A DNA stretch of 64,000 nt from Ilex aquifolium (taxonomy: Eukaryota; Streptophyta; Magnoliopsida; Aquifoliales; Aquifoliaceae). The position numbers were made by a program, and so were the translations under genes. The notes beneath the pieces are model-generated. The model was not told the origin of the DNA. It ran no database searches and saw only the letters and a list, made by a program, of their open reading frames with translations. The stretch is from the NCBI GenBank assembly GCA_951799425.1, contig OX637406.1, forward strand, positions 30,126,390 through 30,190,389, given 5' to 3'. Shown here in pieces: positions 32,976-45,493 of this stretch; the stretch's first letter is position 1; the number at the start of each line of letters is the position of its first letter.

Positions 32976-34835
32976 TGACTTGATCTGAAATGTGTACACC
33001 CAAGTGCAGGCAGTCAAGCTGTAGTAATAATCCGGTTTGAGTTCAGAGTCGAATCCACAGGGAACTATTGATTAGGCGGTCAAACTGTAGTGATTGTGAC
33101 CCTTGAGATTTGAAGTTGTGTGATGTATGGGATATACTGGACAGAATATAAGATTCTTTCCAAGAAAGTTTTCTAGGCAGCAGATAAGATAAGCACAAAT
33201 GTAAAAAGGTCACTCTTTAGTTCGAGGATATGGAAATGTAGTTAATCATCCGGTTTAGTATATTTGTGCTTGATAACTTAATTAACCCCCGTGTCAACAG
33301 CAGGTTAATCGAAAGATAAAGGTGGATTGTGAGAATTAAGAACATGATTCTGATGTCTTTCTAGAAGTTTACAAGAATTCTCTGTGCCGAGACTCAACCC
33401 GTCTACAAACAAGCAAGTGTTTATACAAGACATCCAATCATGACATTAATGTTCCATTTCCATTCTTTAATTAAAGCACAATAATGGTGAAGATTGAAGA
33501 GTAGTCATGAAGATCTAGCCGAGGTACTTGCCTTGAACCGATGAGTCTTTCTATGCAAGAGTTATCTATCTTATAGAAAGAACTCACGGTTATACAAAGT
33601 ACCTTAGCTTTGCTAGATGTAATCAATCATTCAATAAGCATGGGGAATATAAAGCATTAAGCGTAATCGAAATTGCACATATATACTTTCGGATAATTTA
33701 TACATGTCCATCACCACTTACTAAAGAGTGAATGAGAAACTACTCACTCTTCATGGCTTTGGCAAAGCTAAAAAAGTGAGTGATGCTCATTCCTCCAGGT
33801 AGAAGGTGCACAATGTAAAACACAATAAACAAGGAACCGATCTTCGACAAAGAATGAGTGAATCACATTCCACCTTTCACAGCTTTGGCGAAGCTCTAGA
33901 AAAGTGGAAGAGTTTCACTCCTCTGAGGGAAGAAAGAAGCTCAAGCAATGGAAGTGAATAAAACATATATTGAAAGTAGAAGAAAGCTAGTTATTTTTTG
34001 GAGGGTGATCCGCAACCAAAAGACGATCTATCTTCCTTCTAAACATGGAATAACAAATATGGAAAGTAGAAGAAGGCTAATCACTTTTGGAGGGTGATCC
34101 TCAACCAAAAGATCTATCTTCTTCTATGCATGTAATTGAAAACTTAAGCCTAGGACTAACTCTATAGCAAGCTAAGAGATGTTGGTCTAAATGCCAAACT
34201 AATCTCCAAAACAACTCTTTTTTTTCCTCCACTTTTACTCTCCCACCATGGGAGTATTTATACGCAAGGAGGAGGAGTCAAGAGGGGGTGAAGGAATAGT
34301 GCATGGCCACCCAAGTCCAAGTGAAAGCTAACCACTCTGTAGACAACGTTCGAACGTTGTCTGGCGTTTGAAAGTTATTTATGTCTTTGCTTGATAGGCG
34401 TTCGAATGCCAGATGGGGTCTGACCTTCCCACTCAAGTGGCATGTGGTCTTCTATGAAGTTCATTTCCACACTCCATGCAGCATCATGGTCCTCAATTAA
34501 TTCCAGGGGACGTTCGAACGTTGATTGGCGTTCGAACGTGGTACTCAAGTACCTCAGGGTCTTCCTTCTTGGCTGCAAGACGCCATGTCTCAATAGTCTG
34601 GTCTTCACATGATTGAAGGTAACGTTCGAACGTTGATTGGCATTTGAACGTTCTTGCCTTGGTCCAAGCTTTTCCAATTTTGCTCCAAAATATGCTGGTG
34701 TTGCATGAAAGTCTGATATCCATCGCCGTTGGTCCCTTGTACAATTTATGCCCTGAAATGTCATCATTTAAACTCCATCAAAGTATAATTAGTATTAAAA
34801 GGGCATAGTAATATGCTAATTTTAACTACTAATCA
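32976..34835 (-). repeat. LTR family B, 5' LTR of Athila-B
   Basis: An 1860-bp LTR: TGATTAGTAG start at 34835, ...GATCAAGTCA end at 32976. TATAAATA is the complement of 34255-34262. Perfect AACGTTCGAACGTT at 34345-34358 and 34621-34634, ACGTTCGAACGTT at 34510-34522, all upstream of the TATA box in reading direction. Confidence 0.95.
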
Positions 34836-34840
34836 CGTAT

Positions 34841-35465
34841 CTCGAAGACTGACTTCGGTCTCTCCCAACTCATGACTACCTCAACCTTTTCCAGGTCTAC
34901 GGATACACCCGAAGCTGACACCACGTGTCCCAAAAATTTCACCTCCCTCAAGCAAAATTCACACTTGCTGAACTTGACATACAACTGATAGTCTCTCAAG
35001 CTTTGGCGAACAACCATCAAGTGACCCTCATGCTCCTTCTCAGACTTGGAGTTGATCAAAAAGGTCATCAACAAACACCATGACAAACTGATCTAGATAG
35101 TGTTGGAACACCCTGTGCATTAGATCCATGAATGCCGCCGGGGCATTCGTCAATCCAAAAGGTATAACTATAAACTTGAAATGCCCATACCGCGTCCTAA
35201 ATACCGTCTTAGGGATATCTGCCTCCCTAATCCTCAACTGATGATATCCCGTGCGTAGATCTATCTTGGAGTAGACCCATGCCCCTCTCAGCTGATAAAA
35301 CAAATCATCAATCCTCGGTAAAGGATTTCTATTCTTGATAGTAACCTGATTCAATTGTCGATAGTCTATACATAGCCGAAGGGTCTTGTCCTTCTTCTTG
35401 GCAAACAACACCGGAGCACCCCAAGTTGAGGTACTCGATTTAATGAAGTCCTTGTCCATCAATTC
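34841..35465 (-). pseudogene. Tekay reverse transcriptase remnant (N-terminal part)
   Basis: Minus strand: [85 protein letters not shown] (VDD catalytic motif), YVKFSKCEFCLREVKFLGHV. Classic Tekay/Del RT. The rest of RT lies beyond Athila-B at 18025-18834. Confidence 0.9.
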
Positions 35466-36127
35466 TTACAACTGGATCTTGAGTTCTTGCAACTCTGTAG
35501 GTGTCATTTTATGTGGAGTCATAGAAATAAGCGATGTACTGGGGTGCAACTCAATAGTGAAGTCTACATCCCTATATGGAGATAATCCCGGTAGTTCATC
35601 CAAAAAAACATCCTCATATTCACAAACCACCCGAGGTAGACCCAACGTGGTCTTACCTCGTCCTCCAGGGTAAGGCTCGCAAGCTAACCCATCAATTGTC
35701 TGTGCCAACGGGAATCATATACTACCTGGGATAAAACATCATATTTCTCCCCCTGAAACTTAAAACAAACACCCTCTGGTGTATAAGCGGTGACCCTCTT
35801 CCAATCACAATCGATGACGACTCGATGTGCCGCCAACCAATCCATCCCAAGGATGACATCAAACTCCGACATGTCCATGAGCCTAAGGTCCACGGTGAGT
35901 AGAATCCCCGAGACCTCCAACTCACAACCCCAACATATCTGATCAACACACACCCTAGCTCCTAAGGGTGAATTTACATGCAATGGCTCTTCCAAGGTCT
36001 CAACCTCTAAGCCCAAATCCCTCACACATGATACAGAAATGAATGAATGTGATGCACCAGAGTCAAATAATATTCTTGCCCATAAGTGAGAGAGTAGAAA
36101 TGTACCCTGAATAACCGACTGATCCAT
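35466..36127 (-). pseudogene. Tekay aspartic protease and RT-linker remnant
   Basis: Minus strand: ARILFDSGASHSFISVSCVR (retropepsin DSGAS), LMDMSEFDVILGMDWLAAHR, VIDCDWKRVTAYTPEG, then YEDVFLDELPGLSPYRDVDF and the linker into RT. Protease would cleave the polyprotein. Broken copy. Confidence 0.9.
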
Positions 36128-37302
36128 TGACTCAGTCTGAGGTGTGATGGCGTAGACTTGTCCCTGGGTCGCCGAAGTCCCGGCCTACATACCTTGCCCT
36201 CAGCCTCGGCCCATGCCCTGGCCCATCTGGCCTGACTGCAGAGTCCCCGCTCGTGAAGTAGTAGGGTTTTGCCTAGCGCCCTGGAATCAAAACTGACTTC
36301 CCTGGCCCGTAGTGGGGTAGGGAGGAATGAAGTGAGTCCGTGGTTTCCCCACTGATGACTGGGACTGAGGTGTCCCATAACCTTGGGATCCCTGCCTCTG
36401 AGGACAATCCCGCTTCACGTGACCCTATTGGTGGCATAAGTAGCAAGTCCTCTGACCTACCTGGTAAGTGATCCTAAAGTTTCCCCCGCCCTGGGAGGTT
36501 CGACCTTGGCCTTGATAACCGCGGCCCTGTCCCCGATGTCCTTGCGGAGTAGAAGTCCTCTGCTTCTTCCCCGAACTTGAAGAAGATGATTGGCCCTCCT
36601 TCTTCTTGTCCTTAGCACCCGCCTCCCGGATACTCCTCGCGTCATGTATCTCTCTCTCAATAGCCATTGTTGTCTCGACCATCGAGTCCAAATCTTGTAT
36701 GTAGTGGCCCATAATTTTCCCCCGGATGGACAATTTCAACCATCCTCAAATCTCCTCACTTTGGCCAAGTCTATGGCCAACGGGCTAATTCGGTGAACTT
36801 AGCAACGTATTCCATCATGGTAATGTTCCCCTGCTTCAAATCCAAGAACTCCCTGGCTTTCACTTGTTGAATAGCCAACAGGAAGTACTTGCCCATCAAG
36901 AGCTCCCGGAACTCTCCCCATGTGATTGCCTCTAAGTCCCTTGAGGCCTTTGTTTAATTCCACGACAAAATGGGCTTCCCCTTCTAGCTGGAATACAACT
37001 AGCCTGACCTTAGTGGCATCGAAAGTGATCTCTATAGCCTCTAGGATCTTGTCAACTTGCTGGAACCAATGGTCGACCACCATCGGATCCGCCTCTCCCA
37101 TAAAAGTCAGAGGCTTGTGTGCCTTGAAATTTTGGGGGTTACTTGAGCCTCCTTGACCCACATTTGCGCTAGCTTGTGCGAAGGTAGCCGTCATCATGCC
37201 TATAGCCTCCATAAAGGCTTGTTGGTCAAAGGCCGGTGGCGGTTGATTGTTGTTCTGCCCACCTCCTCGACCATTCCGATTTCCTCTCCCTCTATTTGCC
37301 AT
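36128..37302 (-). pseudogene. Tekay gag remnant
   Basis: Minus strand: start MANRGRGNRNGRGGGQNNNQ, FDQQAFMEAIGMMTATFAQA, FMGEADPMVVDHWFQQVDKI (gag domain), a Ser/Gln/Arg-rich region and the CCHC knuckle (CYLCHQ...GHVKRDCPQ) near 36410-36440. N-terminal Gly/Asn/Arg richness is typical of the Tekay/Del gag. Broken copy. Confidence 0.88.
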
Positions 37303-37641
37303 CTACACACAATTCAAATAACAATAGAGCACTAACTTAGTATCCCAAAGTAGGGATCAATTTTGAAACATTGAGATTTCTCTCCTTGTCTCACTAGTAG
37401 AGCATGTGCCACCACTAGTAGACATTTACACCATGAACCGTCCCATTCCTTTGTTGTCCGACCCCCAAGGTTATGTTCTCTAACCCTAGTGTCTCTTTTT
37501 CATACACATTTGACCATGCATATAATAAACATAACATATAACACATAACATGTAGCATTTAAGGCACATAACATATAATACACAATGAATACAATGGGCT
37601 AGACCCTTGCCCCATCAAGCCCCAGGTAAATCGTATACCTA

Positions 37642-37654
37642 GGCTCTGATACTA
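37642..37654 (-). other. primer-binding site of the Tekay element (tRNA-Met type)
   Basis: Minus-strand TAGTATCAGAGCC, one base off the usual TGGTATCAGAGCC that pairs with initiator tRNA-Met, adjacent to the end of the 5' LTR. Confidence 0.85.
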
Positions 37655-37662
37655 AGCTAAGA

Positions 37663-40154
37663 TGTCCCTGAAACTGGGGGTCCTTTATCAACCGTTGATC
37701 ACCCATCAACCCACGGAAGTACCCGTGAATGTCGTACAACCCGACATCACCTTAATAGCATCCCCTTAATCGGGATCATGACCCACATATCCGTGGTCCT
37801 TTATGCATTAGTTTAGTGGTCATTAATGTCCAATATAACCTCTTTGAACAAGAGAAATCGATGTACAAGAGCTTAGTAAAACATTTCAAAAATTTGAAGT
37901 TTTAAGAAAACCTACCGGTAGAAGTGGTCAAAGTCCTATCGGTAGAAGTTGTGCACTGGACCTCTGTTTTTAGAAAATCTGAGAAAACCTACCGATAGAA
38001 GAAGTCCCTATTCTACCGGAAGAAAAAGCCTACTGGAATTCTTCTACCGGTAGGAACAGTGACGTTCTACCGGTAGGAAAACCCCACTGGAAAAGTTCTA
38101 CCTGCTAAACCAACTGGTAGAAGCTGCCTACTGGTCCACATCTACCGATAGAAGAGCTCAACTTCCTACCGGTAGGTGTGCCCAGAATTGCCCATTTCAT
38201 CCGTTTTCGATTTCCAATCCACTCCATATCAAACCCAACACATGTATAGTGAAGTTTTCATATAAAACATAGTTCGTACAAGTTCGATTTCAATCATTTT
38301 CATATAATTACATGCCAAAACTAAGTTATCATAATGATTTTACAAAAAATCAAAATAAAGCCACATCTCGACTTTTATTCATCCTCGAGGACCCGAATGA
38401 GAGTCGTCCACCGGTGCATACCCCGCACCTGGAATATTGTCCCATAAAGGGTGAGCCACGCTCAATAGGTATCTCCTAAAGAGGCTACTCCCCAACCTAG
38501 ATGCATATGAAATGTTCACATGCACAATACAACAAACAACAAACATTCCAATCAAGAATATGCAATTCAATGACAGGAATCACCATGTCATGCCATGAAA
38601 TGATGTGAGACTTACTCATGCACATCAACCCAAGCCTTCACCGGCTCCCTCAACACATGCAAATGTCATGCATGTTACTCCAGGCATTCTAAGTCCACGC
38701 TATTGATGTTACACATCCAATGACCATTAAATTTCTAGGTCTTTCTTGGGGTGGGTATTCATGGACTTCCACCAATGGTCACCAAACCGACACGGCATTT
38801 ATGGACTTCCACCAACGGCCCAGCATACGCTGACACACTTTATGGACTTGATACCAACGGAGTGCGTTTCCGAAGTAACTAGGTCTTACACCCGAGGGAT
38901 AGTCTATCCCTTCTTGCTAACCTCGACTCTATTTTCAATGCAAACCGTGCGACTCAGCCGGATCTTTGATCCAACTTTCTCGAGCCACCCATCATTCACC
39001 AAGTGTGGTGTTTGATGACAACCATGTACACACACCCACACTCATGCCTTATGCCCATGAATACGATGCCTCTATGCATATGCAATGTAATGTACAATTG
39101 CAACACTATAGTCATGTTCATTATGTTATGAATGACATATGAACCATTTCAACATATCCCATGGCCAATTATATCACAAGCATATAATCATCATACTTCA
39201 TCACAATGTCAATACTTCATCAAACATATATCAACATTTTATTCAACAACAATTTTCATGCATGTTATCACATAATCTCATGCAATTAACACACTTAATT
39301 CTCCAAAGCATAATATAAACACATAGCATGCCCATATAACACAATCTTCCAAGAAATTACAAGCTAGCAATTTCTATTTACCAATTCACGCTAGAATTGA
39401 TTTCACCCAATTCCAATACCCATTTCATATAATCACCCTAGGTTGGAAATAAACCTAATTAGGGAGAAAACCGTACCTCTTGAAGCGTAAAACCATGGTA
39501 GGAAGCTTCAAGAATCCCAAATCACGCCTAAACGCTTGATTTCTCCAAGCCCCTTCTTTGGAACTTCACTCAAATCCGTGCTTCTTGGTATGGTTTTGTA
39601 GCCCTCGACGAGGAGAATAACTTTTGTTCTTGGCTTGTGTTGATTTGAGCAATGTGGAGGCGTAGATCGTAGAGAGAAGGCTTGAAACCCTTGCTCTTTC
39701 TCTCTCTTCTTCCTCTCTCTTTTCTAACGGGTAAAAGGCTGAGAATTGGAGAAAAGGTTTGATTTTGTTCCCCTTTTATACTCTCCGAATACTTGGTCCT
39801 CATTCCGCCACACGTTCTCCTTTTTCGGGTCTAGTATTGACCCAAATTAATTAAATTTCATCCCGGTTCAAGTTTAAAATATTTTTATATGAACTAGCTA
39901 TAAATTATCATCCACTTTTCAAAATTTTATTACCGGGTTCATTTATGAGGTCGCCTCGTAAAACGTGAAAAATCCGATTGTCTCAGAATTGGATGAAAAT
40001 TGACAGGGTAGCTAGATTTTGTGAGACGAATCTAACGGTGAGGTCCATTTTGTCATCAAGTTCTAGAAAAATTTGGGTTTTCAACCCGTTCTGTAGCGAC
40101 AAATTATCGTTTTACCCTTTTTCAAAAAAAGTTCATATTTACCCGGGTTTTATA
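37663..40154 (-). repeat. 5' LTR of the Tekay element
   Basis: A 2492-bp LTR, homologous to 9113-13080. TATAAAAG is the complement of 39773-39780. A cluster of CTACCGGTAG palindromes (perfect at 37912-37921, 38044-38053, 38067-38076, 38166-38175, plus several one- or two-base variants) lies 1.6-1.9 kb after the TATA box in reading direction, unlike the Athila LTRs where such clusters precede it. Confidence 0.92.
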
Positions 40155-41012
40155 GCTTCCATTCGAACACGTTATTAAAGTTCGCACACATGTATTTTTT
40201 TGCTGCCTTAGTTCGAATGCTTGATGGTTGTTCGAATGCATCTCTGGATTAGTGCCCAGATCGTTTAGCCTTAGTAGAGGTCTTTAATAATATTAATTTT
40301 GAATTTTCTTATTTGATTTATTGTATATAAATAGTGGGAGAGCTGACCTCTTCAGGGATCTTTCTTCCTTGACTCCTTCATTAGAATTTGTTCATAGTTT
40401 ATTGTGAAGAATCAACTCATGGCCAGTGAGTAATTCCTTTTTATTCTCTAGTTAGGATATGGTTTTCATGATTGTTTACTGAATATTTTATGAATGCAAT
40501 TATATTTTCACTGTTCTCGAATGATTTATCATTTCAAATATTTCATGATTGGATGAATGATTTTTATTAAAGTAGTGTACTCTATAAACTTATTTGATTA
40601 ATTATTAATAGGATTCAGTTCCTGGTATGATTAGAACTTATAATTCCCTAATAGTTTATGTTACTAATTCTTAAATTCTTATTTTCTTTCGATCAAAAAA
40701 TTGGTTTTCAAAGTTATATTTACCGGTTGATTACACTGACGTTGGAAGTCAACTAAGATAATTATAATATAATTGCATAAATAGGATATTTAATTTACAT
40801 GAATGACACCTGATCCTGAAACTAGAGAATACCTTTCTTTTATAACAAATTCCTTTAATCTATTTCGATTACTCAAACTCAATTCCTTTTTTGTTGTTAT
40901 TTCTTTTTACTTTCTTATATCCAAATCAATTCCCTGAGGATCGACCTCAGTCTCATCGAGTTATTACTACTGCTGACCACCTGCACTTGGGTGCACCAAT
41001 TTGGGATCAAGT
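40155..41012 (+). repeat. partial LTR related to family B
   Basis: The end block (40930-41010) CCCTGAGGATCGACCTCAGT...CACTTGGGTGCACC matches the end of family-B LTRs, read on the + strand. TATATAAATA lies near 40325. TTCGAATGC-type motifs lie upstream, at 40160-40240. The start is missing where the Tekay LTR ends. No gene. Confidence 0.55.
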
Positions 41013-41041
41013 AGGATCCTCCTACTTGATTGGTTTTCCTT

Positions 41042-42569
41042 TGAGTTTTTAGAGGATGCTTTTCTCGCACCATTGAAATATATAAATGTGTTTCCCAAGT
41101 ATAGGAAGTGTGTAGTGTAGTAACTCTAAAAATTCGATATCGTCTCCTTAGGGACAAATGGTTTTTCAATGGTGATGTGTTTGTAAAAAAAAATAAAAAT
41201 TCTTTGGTTGAGAAGGAAAATAGTAAGTGTAAAAACTAGTGTGGTGAATTCAAATGAAAATAGTAGGTCAATTCTCTAGAATCATCTCGCCATAATCAAC
41301 TTTATTCATTCTCAATTATAACCTATCCAAGCTCATAATTAAATTTACTCAAATGGAAAATATTCAACAAAAACCCGTTGTGAAATGTATGTTGCTTTCA
41401 AGGTAGGTAATAGAGTATAGAGTGATAAATACATAGATGAATATATAATCTAAGCATTACCTGTGCCGGAAATCCGTCGACGAGAAATCAAAGTGTATAT
41501 ATAAAAACTAGTTTTCAAAGGTGATGTTTACCATCGAAAAAGCATACTACATAGTTAGAATACATTAGAGAATCAATAAGACTCAATCATAAACAAAAAT
41601 CATCCCTTCGGATCGCGTCGAAGCTTAACCAAAAACAAGACTCATAACTCTGAAATAGGCAATAAAAAACATGTAAAATATATATATAAGTAAACAAGAA
41701 TATGGAAAGGAAATACTTCAAATATAATTTCTTCACAACACTAAGTTCAAATACAAAAACAAGAGTCAACCAATAAGCTTTGAAATAGAAATCATAACTA
41801 CACTAGTTGTCTTCTTCGAACCTCGACAAAACTTTTTGAAGTGTAAACTCAAATCCAAGGCTTCTAAACTAAGTAAAAGACTAAGCAAAAACTAAAAGAG
41901 AACTCTCCTATCTGTACAAAAATGCATATATATATAGCCCTGATTTCTTCCTCTTCATTGGCCAAATGTGTGGCGTGGGTGGTGCGTGTTTATCCAAAGA
42001 AGTTTCGTCTACCGGTGTTGTCCAATTGGAGTGCTCATGTGAAGCGTGGGAGGTGCAATCATCGAATGAAAAAAGAGCACATGGGAATTGGTAGCTTTTC
42101 CTTGAGTGTAGAAGTGAAGGAAGCTGACCCACACAGAAAAATCACAACTCAGGAATAGTGTGTTGTAGCCGACATAAGATGAACCAATTGAAGAAGAGGT
42201 TCAATCGGTTGAAAGGTATCCAGTATCTTCTAAAAGCCCTGATGAACTTTTGATGAACTGGTTGAACTTTGTGGTTAACCAATTGAAGCATAGCCAACAT
42301 CTTGGTGTTGTGCTGATAAACAGATTCTACAACCCCTTGAACCAGTTGAACAAGCAGAAGCTTTTCTTGCAACCTGATGAACCGATCGAAGTTCAACGAG
42401 TAGGTTTGCCCCTTTTTTGATTTCTTCCTTTTTGCTCCTCTAGTTCAACTTCTCTTCACACCTCTACTTTCCCTTAGCCTTTTGCTTGATTTCTATCTTA
42501 CTCCCCTTTCCTTTTTCACACCTACAAACCAACTACACCCAATTATTCCAATCTTAACATAATTATGCA
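41042..42569 (-). repeat. LTR-F (probable LTR, minus strand)
   Basis: The left end (TGAGTTTTTAGAGGATGC) resembles the end of LTR-D (51800). A TATA run (TATATATATA) is the complement of about 41924-41938. TTCAAYCGGTTGAA-type palindromes (42200-42213, 42255-42267, 42277-42290, 42337-42351, 42380-42395) lie upstream of it. Boundaries are approximate and no TSD was found. No gene. Confidence 0.5.
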
Positions 42570-42960
42570 CGTCCGGATGAAGAGCTGTGTACAGATGCAT
42601 GCCTTGAATCATTTGATCTTTGACTTGGTTAACTTAGTTGAGTCTGGACGATCCCACAGGTCCTAATGAAGGCATGCCATATCGTCAAATAAGCGTCCGT
42701 ACACACAACCTCATCCGAACACCTTAAAATCTTTGGAATTGGTTTTGAAGCACTCGCATTCGGAAATTGATCGTTCCCACGGAGAATTGTTGCTAATAAC
42801 TTTCAAGTACTAACTTTATATCAATTTGATTTTATTTAAACAATAGGAATTAAACTATGAATTTACTAATTTAAAACTAAATCTAAACTTAATAATCAAG
42901 GGTTGAATTTACCGGATAAACGAAGTTAAGATTACAACTTCCCCTAATGCTTCGTATAAA
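42570..42960 (-). repeat. LTR-like fragment with GTCCGGAC motifs
   Basis: It begins CGTCCGGATG and holds GTCTGGACG, GCGTCCGTAC and CATCCGAAC within 150 bases, then a block (GATCGTTCCCACGGAGAA) typical of an LTR end, read on the minus strand. No coding potential is seen. Family not determined. Confidence 0.35.
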
Positions 42961-43980
42961 TCTTTCCACCAAGGGCATACCAAAGCAAAGCCCTCCATCG
43001 TTGTGTCGATGATGCCCTCTGGACCTCGAGAACCAACCTCCTCCAAGAGGTATTTTTTCTAGGTTGTAATGGGGCCTTGGGTAAAGAAACGAATGAATAG
43101 GAATTAAAAAGTTACCCCGAGAACAATTCACATATCCATATCTCTTGACATAACTCATATCTTCCTTGGAAGCACAATTCTCAACCCTAGTCACATTTTC
43201 GATCTTTTTTTTTCATTGCTTTTCTTGCTTTCTTTTTTTTCATGTTCATCTTTTCACAAAGCACATATATTTTTTTCTTTCTCAGCAAGTTAAACACTTT
43301 CAATCATAAGTGCACTAATTCTGCCTTTTCTATTTTTCTTTCTTTGCATTTCAATAAACGATCCCCCTTTCATATGCAGTGTAATTACCTATTATCGAGA
43401 TAACCAAGGGTCAAAGATAAGATATTTTACACTCTGGGCTTGATTATTATGCATGTTCATGTATCTAGCTCCTTGTCAAAGTCTTCCAAAGCATCGAAAT
43501 GTATATAGAACCTTGTTCTTATATTAATTCACCTGAAAACACGAATATTGTCTATAAAACACAAAACTAAAATAAAACAAAGCAAATAGATAACTGACAG
43601 AGCTAAAATGAATGATATGAGACATGAGATATGCAAAAAAAAGTCCTAACATTACACTTATAAATTCCAAAGCATGAGCCATAACATAAAAAGTATCATA
43701 AATTGAAATGCATATGCTCTAAAAAGTTAAGGCACACACCTGGAATAAAAAAGACTTAGTATATATATGTGTTATGCTTTTGGGTACAAAAACCAAAATT
43801 TAATAGCCTTGCTATACCTAAGGTTCTTCTACTAGGCTATTACTACCCAAAAAGAAACAACCTAAAGTAACCTAATTACAACCCGAAAATAAGAAAAGTC
43901 AAAATAAAAACATCAAAGTAGGGATCCAAAGTCAAGTCACTCAGAATCTGAACCATCCTCATGATCAACACCCTCATCAT
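42961..43980 (-). other. Athila 3' untranslated region (Athila-D)
   Basis: No supported gene. The minus-strand sense shows the CGTTTCTTTACCCAAGGCC / CATTACAACC block (complement of 43055-43095) and a purine-rich tract (complement of 43205-43360), as in Athila-A and Athila-B. The ORF at 42889-43194 is low in support. Confidence 0.55.
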
Positions 43981-43984
43981 CATC

Positions 43985-45210
43985 TCAATCATCCTCCTCA
44001 TCTGTAGTGTACTCTCCACTACTGCTTTCCATATCAACACTAAGAGGTGTTGCAGTAATCAGTGATGATCCTAATTGAGTAGTAGGAGGTGCAGAAGTTG
44101 GTGCTGGAGTCCTTCCTGAAAATGTCTCTCCTGGGAAAGCACCCTCAAAAAGTCTCCTTAAAATCCCCAAACAAACATCCATCTTTGAATCCACCCCTAT
44201 CCTGAGATTGCATTGCAACCCTCAAGTTACTCTCAATGCCTCCTAAATTCTCCCCTAACTTACTCATTCTCTAATGCACAGTAGCTCGAGAGGTAGGCAC
44301 AATCTCAGTGGTAGAAGCAGTAGAAGTAGTAGTCTTGCTCTTTGTTTGCAAAACCACTAGTCTTGGACATAGTGGAGTTGTTCCTCTCACTCCAACTACT
44401 GATAGGTCCAAGATCATGAGGTAGAAGGTTGTCAGATGCTAGCTTCTTCACCCTAGCTCCCAGAAAGAACTTGGTAACCATACTACCAAAGGGCATGTTC
44501 CCCTTCGATTACTTCACCATACAATAGTCTTTCAACACACCCCAAATCATTAGGGCTATGTCGATCCTCGACCCTGCCATGATCTCAGATAAAAACACAA
44601 TCTTGGCCATTCCAGGCTTCTTCTTTGAGCCCGTGGTGTATACATTATAGTTGAGGATCTTATTCAACATCCTATGCTTAGCATTCACATGGCAATGAAT
44701 GAATGTAACCATGAACTGCTCAAGCCTGTCATACATCTCTACAACATACGCCTCAGCCTCCTTCACCACATACTCAGAATAGGGATAATCAATCTCAGAG
44801 GGATCAGACCTCTTATAGTCGAGATACTTGGCTATCTTTATAGGAGTAACCTCTATCACCTTCCCACGGATAGTAGTCCTCAAAATCATTAGGTCATTGT
44901 CAACTACAATCAACCAGGTATAGAACTCTCGGCAAAGGGACAAAATGTAGCTATCTACTAGCTAGAAAAAGAACTCAAGCCCATAATCATGAATCTTCCT
45001 CACAACAGAGCTCTTCCTAAGACTACCTGCATCCACCATACGCTCACACATCACCCCAAACTTCTTAATTTTCTTCTTATACCCAAATTTCTTTCTCTTC
45101 TTAGGCACAAGTGGATCAGGCTTAGACTCAGAATTAGAAATCACAACTGGCCTCTTTGCTTTCTCCTTGGACTTGGTCAAATCCTTGGCCACCCTTGTGG
45201 ATCCACCCAT
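43985..45210 (-). pseudogene. env-like ORF (putative plant transposon domain) of Athila-D
   Basis: It begins MGGSTRVAKDLTKS at 45210. A Lys-rich stretch follows (KKRKKFGYKKKIKKFG), then REFYTWLIVVDNDL, TTIRGKVIEVTPIKIAKYL, QFMVTFIHCHVNAKHRMLNK, MPFGSMVTKFF, and a Ser/Thr/Asp-rich tail ending SSGEYTTDEEDD. The FY...RGK.I..TP..I..YL and MPFG.M(V/I)T blocks are those of the putative plant transposon domain. The Lys-rich N-terminal region could bind nucleic acid or act as a nuclear signal; that is inference. Broken copy. Confidence 0.65.
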
Positions 45211-45493
45211 AACTCTAGCGCCATGCCCACAACTGCCACACTCACCATAGAAACCAAGAAAATCAACCTAAGAAACCAAGAGAGCCATCCATCACTTGAA
45301 AAACCCGAAATGATTGCTTTCCCCATTGCCTTTGCAAAAAATCACAAGCTTAAATCAAAGATTAATGGAGATGGATGATGGATTGGAGGAGTATGTAGGG
45401 TAGCTCAGGGTATTTCAGAACCTAAGAAAGGGGTTTGGGGTTTTGGATCTTTGTATTTTGCAAGAATGGAATGAACTAACCAATTAAACTTCC

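Larger units (their letters stand above)
18840..34835 (-). mobile_element. Athila-lineage element, full length (Athila-B), TSD CGTAT
   Basis: Two LTRs (32976-34835 and 18840-20726) are flanked by perfect CGTAT duplications at 18835-18839 and 34836-34840, within the Tekay RT. Parts in minus-strand order: 5' LTR, tRNA-Asp-type primer site TGGCGCCGTTGCCGGGG, gag, protease, RT, RNase H, integrase, internal polypurine tract, small Cys/His open stretch, palindrome cluster with a TATA box, env-like ORF (itself hit by a family-A solo LTR), 3' untranslated region, polypurine tract, 3' LTR. By eye the LTRs differ at roughly 5% over the first 300 bases, so it is younger than the Tekay element. All domains are present in order, but the coding regions have several breaks. 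Confidence 0.95.
9113..40154 (-). mobile_element. Tekay/Del-lineage chromovirus (Ty3/gypsy), host of nested insertions
   Basis: Read on the minus strand: 5' LTR (37663-40154), tRNA-Met primer site, gag, protease, RT, RNase H, integrase, C-terminal chromodomain, polypurine tract, 3' LTR (9113-13080, outer end missing). Four insertions interrupt it: a family-A solo LTR, a family-B solo LTR, another family-A solo LTR, and the 16-kb Athila-B. Without them it is about 9.6 kb, a normal size for the lineage. In one hand-aligned 240-base LTR sample I count roughly 20-25 differences; other stretches look closer. It is the oldest layer of the stack and is broken. Confidence 0.9.
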
